A stretch of DNA of 32,294 nucleotides from Saprolegnia diclina VS20 (taxonomy: Eukaryota; Oomycota; Saprolegniomycetes; Saprolegniales; Saprolegniaceae). Positions 21,998 to 30,915 of the stretch are shown one piece after another. The translations under genes and the position numbers were made by a program. The notes under the pieces were generated by a model that did not search any database, had not been told where the DNA came from, and saw only the letters and a list, made by a program, of their open reading frames with translations. The first letter of the stretch is position 1. Each line of letters begins with the position of its first letter. The DNA lies in contig NW_008246086.1 of assembly GCF_000281045.1 (NCBI RefSeq), forward strand, positions 184,244 through 216,537. The letters run 5' to 3'.

Positions 21998-22047
21998 CCC
22001 GCTTGTGCAGCGGGTCCGGCCTACTCAGAAACGAGGAATTCCATCAC
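21998..22047 (+). repeat. 50-bp direct repeat, right copy at gap
   Basis: Second identical copy. It may be an unmerged overlap of two contig ends or part of a genuine tandem array that stopped assembly. Confidence 0.9.
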
Positions 22048-22185
22048 AGCCAAAAAGGCTGGACGAAATGAAATCACACGTGTCGATATGCAGCAAAAAT
22101 GTAGAAACCATGCAAAATATACAAATGAAAATGCAGAAAAATGCAAAATGCAGGACACGCGGTGGCCGTCGTCGCAGGTCGTCGA

Positions 22186-22322
22186 GTCACGTCGTCGTTG
22201 TCGTCGTCGTCGTTGTCGCCTCAAGGGTTGTTGATTGTTTCCACAGTCGAACGTTCGGAGTATATTAAAGTTTGTTGTGCTCTCACCGGCAACAACAAGG
22301 ACGACGACGGCGACGACGTGAC
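22186..22322. repeat. Imperfect inverted repeat of GTC/GAC-rich arms
   Basis: Arm 22186-22220 matches the reverse complement of 22288-22322 at about 30 of 35 positions by eye, with a loop of 67 bases. Both arms are trinucleotide-rich, so part of the match may come from low complexity. Confidence 0.65.
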
Positions 22323-22499
22323 AGCGGCGCGAGCGAGGTGGATCATGGCCACGCGCGGTCGGTGCGATGCTAGGCAGAGAGATGATGCCGTCAAGGTCAG
22401 ATGAGTCAATCCAAGTGCAGAGGAGGATGGCGTGGAAGCAGCAGCAGGTACCAGGTACGTGGTCCGAAGGGTGTCCCTCTTGGCTCTTGCATTTACAAC

Positions 22500-22997
22500 T
22501 TAGTTTTCGGGGATGTCGATCTCGCCTTCCGTGATGCGGCGCTGGATCTCGGTCGCGGCTTCGCCGTTGACCGTGCAGCCGAGCGACGCAGCCGTGCCGA
22601 GCATCTCCTTGACCGTGCCCGACAAGTGGCGGGCCATCGAGCGCGAGCGCATCGTGCGGGCGACGTCAATGACCGTCTCGAGCGTCAAGTTGCCATCGTG
22701 CTTGATGTTCTTGACCTTCTTGCGATCACGCGGGGGTTCCTTGAGGGCCTTGACGAGGAGCGACGAGGCCGACGGGATGAGCGAGACCGTCGCGACGCGG
22801 TTCACGATCGTGAGCTTGACCGTGACCGAGAGACCCTTCCAGTCCTGCGTGGCCTTGCAAATGTCTTCGCCGACCTTCTTGGGCGAGAGGCCGAGCGGAC
22901 CGACCTTGGGCGCGAGCGCCGACGCGGGCGCGATTTCACCGCCCGTCGTGCGGAGGATCACAACGCGTTCTTCGCCAGCCGGAGGAGGGGGAGCCAT
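22500..22997 (-). CDS. RPL12: 60S ribosomal protein L12 (uL11)
   Basis: Ribosomal stalk-base protein that binds the GTPase-associated region of the large rRNA. Intronless, 165 aa, the usual eukaryotic length. Conserved stretches: [20 protein letters not shown] with the Pro-rich N-terminal domain, [37 protein letters not shown], and the C-terminal RNA-binding domain with [20 protein letters not shown] and GCTVNGE. The start [13 protein letters not shown] is the first ATG in frame. Normally a highly expressed gene. Confidence 0.97.
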   Translation of the reverse strand: MAPPPPAGEERVVILRTTGGEIAPASALAPKVGPLGLSPKKVGEDICKATQDWKGLSVTVKLTIVNRVATVSLIPSASSLLVKALKEPPRDRKKVKNIKHDGNLTLETVIDVARTMRSRSMARHLSGTVKEMLGTAASLGCTVNGEAATEIQRRITEGEIDIPEN

Positions 22998-23220
22998 TGT
23001 GGTTGTAGAGAAATCAAAGAGAGACTGTGAGCCAAAATGCAATCTCAGTCACGCCCCACGCAGCGCGTACGAACCAACCAACTCGATTGTCCGAATTTCA
23101 CATGGATCCTAATTAGGACCCCGCCATTCGTTTGATTGGTCGAGCGCAAACGAGTGGTGCGGTTGGAAAACCTCTCGCAAAGCATAATTTCCCAAAACCT
23201 CTCAAAACGCATACTTGAAG

Positions 23221-26200
23221 ATGCAACGCTGGGTCGCGCTCGTGGCGTGGCGCCACCGCGTGCTGCAGAAAAAACTCAAGCGCGACCCGCTCCGTGCAAA
23301 AGAAGACGACAAAGACTGGCTCTTCCTGCTCGAGGTATGTGCGATACGCTCTGCTATGCGTGCATGTGAAGAGTAAAGAGGATACTCAGTGTGGCGTACT
23401 AGCATCGACTGCTCCTGCATGCAGTCGTGCTCTCGACAGACAACACGCAGAGCGCGTGCAGCGACCGTCGGCGACGATGGATGCAAGCGCTTCTGGATGC
23501 AGGCGACGCAAACGTCCACGGCCTCGACCGCCAGGTAGTACACTGCGACTAAAGTGTCGACGACGGCTGAAACTGCGCAGCAACGAACGCTCCTGCACCA
23601 CGCCGTGCTGCAAAACTGGGGCATTGACGACATTGCGTGGGTCGTCAAGCTGTTTCCAGGCGCGGCCGGTGCTAAAGACTGCGATGTACGAGTCGCCTTG
23701 GCGAGGAGATTCTTGTGCCGACGCCATGTACTACTAGGGGTTCGCGCCCATCACGTACGCAACGTTGCGCGGGTGCTGCGACGAGGTCATTCTGCAAATG
23801 GCCATCGCCGTGGCTAAAGCCGTATACGCTGACGCCTCGCAGAGCTTTGACGATGGCAACTACGAAGGCTGCAAGCGGGTACTTCGTCCGCTCGGCGGGA
23901 CGACACTGCATGCTGTCTCAATAGCTCCTGGCGACCGCGACGAAAGAAGCGCTCTCGGCAGTGCCCCACTTTGACTATGCCCGCGTGCAGGTCGTCGCTA
24001 CAACTGCTAGCGACAGTGACTAAAGCGTTGTTTAGGCGGCGCTCTTGCTCGAGGCCAAATCGGCGAGCGTCGAGCTCCTCGAGTACTGGGCTGGCTTCAT
24101 TGCTCTCTGGGGCTACTTTGACCCACCGGAAATCATTGAAGACTTGACGCCTAAGCGACGCGTGGCGCTCGGGTCGCACGTCGCGCTAATAGTTGCGGCC
24201 AAGGGCGAGCCGCTCTCCTACCAATGGTACTGCGGCGACGATGTACTCGCAGGCTGCACGAGCGCGACGCTCGACGTCACCGACAGCGCGGCACCGGAAG
24301 ACGAAGGCCAGTACTGGTGCCGCATCACGAATTGGCGCGGCGGCGTCTGCTCGTCCATGCTGACGTTGCTCGTGCACGGTAGACAGCCACCAATATGTAC
24401 GATGGACAATGATGTGATTGTCGTAGATGACACGGTGGTTGTCGACCCGAGCACGCGCTATTACATTCCAAAAGACTTGCGGCGCGGCGCGTACTTTAAC
24501 GTGATTGGCAACACGGGCGCGGTCCTCGAGCACGGCGGCGTGCAGCTGCTCGTGCCGCCGGGAAGCTTCCGCGTCGTCGATCTGTACGACTCCGACTTGG
24601 CGAGTACGCGCGGCATGGACGTGTGCATGCACGTGACAACGACCGCACCCGAGGTCGTGCAGCAACCGCTTGACGAAGACTTTCGGGTCCTTGTGAGTCC
24701 TCTTGTCGCACTTTGTCCGACCGAGCTCGATGCATTTTTGACACCATGGACTCTGCGATTGCCACATAGCGCAGCCTCAGACACGATGGATCTTCTCGTA
24801 TTGGAGCTCGTCGTCATCGACCTCGATGGCAACCACGCATTCCGGCACGTTCCTGCATCGCACTGCCGGTTGCATCTCGTCATCGTTGTCGAGACAATAT
24901 TGAGCGTTGCGTTGTAGACTGCACGAGACTTATGTCGACGTTGATGTGCTCGCGCTCGGGACGTTTGCAGTCGCTCAACGTGCGCGCCACGATGAGCAGC
25001 CCAAACAACGGGTACCTTTGGTCTACATGAACCTACAAAACGACGGTTTCAGATGTCACTGGCGCTGCTTATCCCGCCGGTCCTGTCCACGGGTCCGTCG
25101 TTGAGCGTGAACGTTCACGCGTGGGTCTTCCCGACCCGGCTGGACGCGACCGAGGCGATGGCGACCATGCTCGCAGCGGACGCGGACGACGTCGTGCTGC
25201 TTGACACGCTCTCCATTGAGGTGCGCGGCCCAAGTATGAAGGCGCATCTTCGCTTCAACCGCGAGACCTTGACGGGCAGCATCGGTGGCGGCAGTCTTCT
25301 CGAGTACGTCGGTGTCGTCCCGCTCCAGCTCGATACGGCCGAGTCGTGCGCCATGCGTGGCTTTATGCTTGTGGCCAAGGCTTTCGAAGCCGGCCTTTAC
25401 CGCAAACTTGTGCGCGAGCGCTCGTACGACGCCGTGGTGCTGCTGCCCGTCACGTCAACACGTACGTGATCGCACAATGACTTGTCATCGTGATCACATT
25501 GCTTTTTGTAATAGCATGTGAGGGCCCGACGCAGGCGCGGCTCTTGCGGCACAACCCGTTTGGCATCCAAGTGTCGTGGGCGAGCCCGGTACAGAATGCG
25601 TCGTCGCTGCCGAGCACCGTTCTCGTCGAGCTCGCACCATTCTCCAAGACGTTCTGGGACCGGTACAAGGACATTTGGTGGTTTGAGAGGTTGGACAGAC
25701 TTTTGTTGACTCTTCTTTAAGGGAGCTGTGAGATAGAGGACACCTCTCGATCGTACAGCGGCTATACCGTGTCGTGCACCGTGGCTCCACGAGTGACGAG
25801 CCGACGACTTTCATATTTTCGGATGTTCACGCAGCCGCGCTGCGTGTGACAATCGTCAACCAAGACCACGTCGGCACGTACTGCCCGCCCGTGCTCCTGA
25901 CGCCAGGTAGCATGCATCAACAATCTCATGCCATAGACAAATCTAGTACCATACGCTGTATTCTTGTAGACACATTGGACAAGGACGACGACGACGACCC
26001 ACTCTTGACAGGGGCCGCGGTACCTGTCGACGCGCATGTGTCACCGTCGCTGCGCGCCAACCAGCGTGCGCTTCTCGCTCTCGTCCAAAATGTCTATGGC
26101 AGCCGCGATTTGGTCGATTGGTTTGGCGTTGACGCTGCGAGCCTACTCGCATGGCTCGATGCGCAAAAGCTCGTACTGCGGACGACACAGTACAGCGTCG

Positions 26201-27308
26201 CGCTGCTTCTCGCAGGCCTCCAGCGACTCGAAGCGCTCGCGGCGAACGTTCCTTGCCACCGCGCACCGACTTGTTTCTTTGTCCGAGTGTTTAGTCGCCT
26301 TCAGCGCGTTCTGCCTGGTACGCTGCTCCGAGAAGCGCAATGGCAGCGTGGCGATATGTGTTCTTGTTGCTACTAGCTCTGGACGCACAGCTATCGAGCG
26401 ACGAGTCGGCGAACACAGAGGCCCTCGTGCTCCTCTTGCATCGCACGCTCCATGTAGGCACTGCAGTCGCCCTTCTGCTGCATCAAACTCATGCTCCGCT
26501 AGTCGCTCTTTACTACGGTGTACAACTGCGTAGCGCCCGGATGGCTCGCGACGTAGGCAAACTGCCCATTATGATAGTAGTCTGACGGTGCCCCATCGTA
26601 GCTTTCTCATCTCGGAGACCGCCAGCGTGGCGTCGACGCTGGCGCGTGCGCTCGAAGACCTCGCGTCGACCTGCGATACCCATGCGTTCTTTGGTCCCGT
26701 GCCCGAGCTACTAATGCTGTTTGCGACAGCCCGCGAGACGTACGTGGCCCAGCTCGTGATGGACAAGGACGAGCTCCGGCGACAGCACGCATGGAGTCTG
26801 CTGCGGTCGCCGACTTTGTCGATGCCTGTGGCGGCGACGTACCTGAGCGCCCTCTTCCAGGTAGCTCATCCACTTGCATGGGCCAAAGCCTTATCGTGTG
26901 GCTGCACAGAGAGAGGATGTGCTGGCCGAGCTCCAGCGCGCGGACGCGATGGCCGAGGCGCATGCGATCGCGATTGAGCGCAACACGCTCGCTTCGCGCA
27001 TCTTGCATCTGTACCCGAGCGACAAGGACGCCGTCGAGTACACGGTGCACGTGGTCGTGCGCTTCGGTGGCGATGTCATCGACGTCGACTGCCTCCGCGT
27101 CATCACGGTCAAGAACGCGACGCTGGGTGTGCGCGTGAACGGCGCCGTGGCCTTTGACCCGCTGTCGCGCACCGCGACCTTTGTGCCCACGGTACCTCTG
27201 GAGGCGCGGTCGACCTTCAAGCTCAAGCTGCGCGCCGAGGCCATCACGTCCTGGCTGGGGCCGCTGACGTCGACGCTCAAAGTATCGTTTTCGACCAAGC
27301 CCAAATAA
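23221..27308 (+). CDS. Large modular protein: ankyrin repeats - Ig-like - ZU5 - FN3-like - helical region - SbsA-type Ig-like
   Basis: About 14 exons, roughly 1,100 aa. Exons from 23221 (MQRWVALVAWRHRVLQKKL) to about 24020 encode degenerate ankyrin repeats (HRLLLHAVVLS; RTLLHHAVLQNWGIDD; DGFAPITYATLRGCCDEVIL). Then an Ig-like domain (24140-24380: PLSYQWYCGDDVLAGCTSAT, then DEGQYWCRITN) that lacks the B-strand cysteine. Then a ZU5-like domain (about 24480-24890: NTGAVLEHGGVQLLVPPGSF). A beta-rich block follows (25053-25460), then an FN3-like block (PFGIQVSWASPV, spliced through GHLSIVQRLYRVVHRG). A helical region (25980-26870) comes next, and a C-terminal Ig-like domain of SbsA/Big_5 type (GAVAFDPLSRTATFVPTVPL). 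No signal peptide or membrane span seen. Most junctions are in phase; the one at about 26515-26590 is unresolved. It could conceivably be two genes. Confidence 0.75.
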
Positions 27309-27379
27309 TTATATTAATAATAATATTGCACGTCCGCCAATCAAACGAAATTCGGCAAAATCCCAAAAATTCAAAAAAT

Positions 27380-29145
27380 ATGCTGCGGATCGCCCGGAGT
27401 CGGCCGCTGCTGCGCCTCTTCTCGACCGAGGCCAAGAAGCGCAAGGTCAAGGTCGCGCTCGTGAGCGGCTACCTTGGCACGGGCTACCATGGCGTGCAGC
27501 TGCAGGACACCAATGGCGTTCCAACCGTCGAGAACGAAGTGCGCGCTGCGCTCTTCAAGGCCGGCTGCATCCTCGAGTCCAACCTTGCCGACCTCTCCAA
27601 GATCGGCTGGTCGCGCAGTAGCCGTACCGACAAGGGTGTCCACGCGAGCTGCATTGTCGTACGTTGCACATGCATATGGACCGTTCTCGATGTCCTGTCT
27701 GTTAGTTTTCCGCCAAGCTGCTCGTCGACAGCGACAGCATCGACGAGACGAACGGTCGGCTGCGTGGCCTGCCCGAGGCCATCAACGCGCACCTGCCGCC
27801 GTCGATCCGCATGTTCACCGCCACCAAGGTGCACCAGTCGTTCCGCGCCCGCGAAGACTGCACGCTGCGCGAGTACGAGTACTTTTTGCCGCTCTCGTTT
27901 CTTGCGCCGCTCGCGACCAACGGGCAGTCGGTCGACGCGATGGCCGACACGATCCTCGCCACGCTGCCGCGCTACGAAGGCATCTTTGACTTTCACAACT
28001 TTACCAAGCAGCGCGGGTCCTTCTACAAGGAGAAGGACCGCCGCGTCGCCAAGCGCATGGCCAAGGACGCCATGAGCGACGACGACGAGGTGCTCGAGGA
28101 CGACGACGACGACGACGATCTCGCGGTGCCCAATGATATTTCCATCGAGAATGGCACGCGGCGGTCACTGCAGCGCCATCGCCGCACGATCTACCGCTGC
28201 CGCGGGTCGCTCATCACGGACTTTCATGGGAGCCCGTACCTGCGCGTGCACTTGACAGGCGCCTCGTTCCTCCTCAACCAGATCCGCTGCATGGTCGGCG
28301 CGGCCATTGCCGTCGCGACCGGCCATCTCTCGCCCATGATGTTTGACGCGGCGCTTGGTACACTTGCTCGTCTCGGCGCTTGCACTCACAAAACACTTGA
28401 ACAGAAACCACTCAGATCGTCCGTGTGCCGACCGCGCCGGCCGAGGGCTTGGTGCTCTCGAGCTGCGCGCTCGGCGGGAAGCGGCCGCTCATCTCGCTCG
28501 TCCACGATCACAACACTCCTTCCGCGCTCGAAATGAAGAAGTTTGAGGCGCCGCACCGCATTCTGCTCACGTCGACCGAGTGCGACGCGCTGGGCGCCTT
28601 TCGCCATGATGTACGCACCTCGCTACCGTTATGCTACGATGCTACCTCGTATTAGGTCATCTACAAGGAGGTCGACCGTGCATGGAAGACGAGCGAGGCG
28701 GTCGCCAAGTGGCCGAGCACGCTCGCCATCTTCCACGAACGCTTCCTCGAGCAGCAAGCGCATCTGCCTGTGCTCCAAGCTGCCGTCGCCGCGCTGCGCC
28801 AAAACGACGCCGAGAAGCTTGCCGCGAGTATGCGTGTCGTTCAGCAGGCGCGCCGCGACGAAGACCCGATCCGGTGCCTTCCGCGGGCCTTCTCGACATC
28901 GCTAAGTATTCGGTTTGGCCTAACCCCAGGCAACTACGTCACGGACATTCTTATTGCCGTCAAGCAGGTCGACAGTTCGCTGCATGCTGCGGTATTGTTG
29001 GCTTATGATGGTAAATGGATAGAGCGTGCTGAGTGGCGTCGTGCCCGTGGACGCTACGGAAGAGGACTTGCTCGCGTTTGTCGACGACGTGGGCGTCGAC
29101 AAGCTCGCAGCCCGCGGCCAGCGCATCCGACTGCGTCAAGGATAG
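27380..29145 (+). CDS. PUS1: tRNA pseudouridine synthase, TruA/PUS1 family, probably mitochondrial
   Basis: Isomerises uridine to pseudouridine in tRNA. The Arg-rich start MLRIARSRPLLRLFSTEAKK looks like a mitochondrial presequence. Core motifs: GYLGTGYHGVQLQ, then SSRTDKGVHAS with the catalytic Asp, FRAREDCTLREYEYF, FHNFTKQ, and YLRVHLTGASFLLNQIRCMV. After an intron the TruA-typical RVPTAPAEGLVL appears; using the acceptor at gaacag places it in frame. An acidic insertion (VLEDDDDDDDL) sits between the two halves. Beyond the family's usual end the gene continues (28654-29145) with a helical extension ending RGQRIRLRQG; its GLTPGNYVTDILIAVKQ stretch is of unknown role. About 520 aa. The extension could be a separate gene, but it is in phase with the preceding exon. 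Confidence 0.9.
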
Positions 29146-29212
29146 AAATGTTTAGTTTTTTACGCAATGCGATCGTACAGAATATATTCCACTGTTTTCG
29201 GTTGACGAGAAA

Positions 29213-29602
29213 TCACGGCGCAGCGAAGCGCACCGAGACGCTGTTGACGCAGTGACGCTGGTCCGTCGGCGTCTTGAACCCTTCGCCCGTGAAGACATGA
29301 CCCATGTGACCGCCGCAGGCCGCGCAGATGATCTCGGTGCGTCGCCCGTCGACGTCGGGCTGCGACAAAATCGCGCCAGGAATCGCGTCAAAGAAGGCGG
29401 GCCAGCCGCAGCCCGAGTCAAACTTGGTCTCGGACTTGTACAAGGGCGCGTCGCAGCCCGCGCAGTGGTAGACACCCGACTCGTAGTGCTTGTTGTACTC
29501 GCCGGTGCCCTTGGCTTCCGTGCCCTTCTCGCGGAGGATGCGGAATTGCTCCTTCGAGAGCTTCACTTGCCACTCGCCTTCACTCAGGTTGACGCTCGTC
29601 AT
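29213..29602 (-). CDS. MSRB: Peptide-methionine (R)-S-oxide reductase MsrB, copy 1
   Basis: Reduces methionine-R-sulfoxide in oxidised proteins with thioredoxin as electron donor. Intronless, 129 aa, a compact MsrB domain without targeting peptide, so probably cytosolic. Zinc-binding pairs C47-x2-C50 (CAGC) and C93-x2-C96 (CAAC), the GCGWPAF loop with C65, and the catalytic C118 in RHCVNSVS are all present. A cysteine rather than selenocysteine occupies the catalytic site. Its stop is about 67 bp from that of the convergent PUS1 gene. Confidence 0.97.
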   Translation of the reverse strand: MTSVNLSEGEWQVKLSKEQFRILREKGTEAKGTGEYNKHYESGVYHCAGCDAPLYKSETKFDSGCGWPAFFDAIPGAILSQPDVDGRRTEIICAACGGHMGHVFTGEGFKTPTDQRHCVNSVSVRFAAP

Positions 29603-30293
29603 GTGGACGATTCGAAAATGAAAATGAGATCTGAAAGGACTGCGACAGGAACCACTTGAAGTTGGAACGGCCGCGAACGCTCGTTGTGTCTTCCGTCCTC
29701 GTCCAGGGCCGCGCCACCCCTCGACGTATCGAAATGACAGGCCGTAGCATCATCACCGCGCAGCACCCCTCCTCCCTCCTACGTGGCGATCTTGTGTTGC
29801 TGTATGAGCCACAACCCCTACCCCTTCGCGCCACTTCGTTCCATGTGACCTCTGGTGTTCCTCGGACGAACTCAATCATCCTCGACACCGAATCAGTGTC
29901 TGGTCGATAGAGTCGTCTGGCAGGCGAGAAGGAAGGCTACTCGGCTGTGGACGGCGCGAACCTTCCAGGCACGGAGCTCAATTTTTCTTGCACTGGCGTC
30001 GTGACGAGCTACTGGGAATTCGGTGGGCGAGACCAGTGGTACAGGCATGGGTGCCAGTCGCACGGGCGTCCTCTGGGGGTAGACCACCAGTCGACAAGGC
30101 GCGAAGAGCTGCCCATTAGGATGACCGTGCCCCACGGACGCGTTGCTTTTTAAATTCAAAATGAATACAAAGCGCTTTGAAATGTTGGCAGAGTGTAGGT
30201 CACGTCGAATCCGGAACATTCCGATTTGGGCAGCTTTGGCGGTTGAAACCAGGATCCGCCGTCAATTTCCACTTTTGACCGGCCGGCAGCAGC
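29603..30293. promoter_or_regulatory. Divergent region between the two MsrB genes
   Basis: About 690 bases between the two start codons, so it must hold both promoters. Short ORFs only; none convincing. I did not find an obvious inverted copy of flanking sequence within the spacer, so the duplication seems limited to the coding parts or the spacer has diverged. Confidence 0.45.
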
Positions 30294-30683
30294 ATGACGA
30301 GCATCAACCTCAGCGAAGGCGAGTGGCGGACCAAGCTCTCCAAGGAGCAGTTCCGCGTGCTGCGCGAGAAGGGCACAGAGCGCGCGGGTACCGGCGAGTA
30401 CAACAAGCACTACGACGAGGGCGTCTACCACTGCGCCGGCTGCGACGCGCCCTTGTACAAGTCGAGCCACAAGTTTGACTCGGGCTGCGGCTGGCCCGCC
30501 TTCTTTGACGCGCTTCCCGGCGCGATCACAGCCATCCCGGACGAAGATGGCTATCGCGTCGAGATTGTCTGCGCGGCCTGCGGCGGCCACATGGGCCATG
30601 TCTTCAAGAACGAAGGCTTCAAGAACCCGACCAACGAGCGCCACTGCGTCAACAGCGTCTCGATCCGCTTTGCGCCAGCGTAA
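30294..30683 (+). CDS. MSRB: Peptide-methionine (R)-S-oxide reductase MsrB, copy 2
   Basis: Paralogue of copy 1, also intronless and 129 aa, about 80% identical by eye. All zinc cysteines (C47, C50, C93, C96), C65 and the catalytic C118 are kept. Differences cluster at aa 79-92 (the ITAIPDEDGYRV segment) and at aa 103-115. Both copies look functional, so the pair may differ in expression rather than chemistry. Confidence 0.97.
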   Translation: MTSINLSEGEWRTKLSKEQFRVLREKGTERAGTGEYNKHYDEGVYHCAGCDAPLYKSSHKFDSGCGWPAFFDALPGAITAIPDEDGYRVEIVCAACGGHMGHVFKNEGFKNPTNERHCVNSVSIRFAPA

Positions 30684-30915
30684 GCTTATAACGAATGCAC
30701 ACCTCCTTCATATCTGCTTCTACCGCGTCCATGGCTCCTCGTCCTTCGACAGCCAATGTCCACTTTTCCCACAAGAATCTCTACCTCGGGAGCACGGTGC
30801 GTCGTCCCTTCAAAGGGCAGGTGGAACCGAAAAGAACATGCATCTTATTTACACGCATACAGAAGAACACCGTTGGGGCCTATATACCAAGTATACATCG
30901 CGCGGCAGGACAAGC

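Larger units (their letters stand above)
21444..22499. other. Long non-coding interval with assembly gap and repeats
   Basis: About 1,050 bases between the 3' end of the coiled-coil gene (+) and the 3' end of the L12 gene (-). No convincing gene. It contains a run of Ns (21883-21997) flanked by identical 50-mers, an AT-rich patch with repeated AAAATGCA-like words (22085-22155), and GTC/GAC-rich low-complexity arms (22186-22322). Undetected sequence may lie in the gap. Confidence 0.6.
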
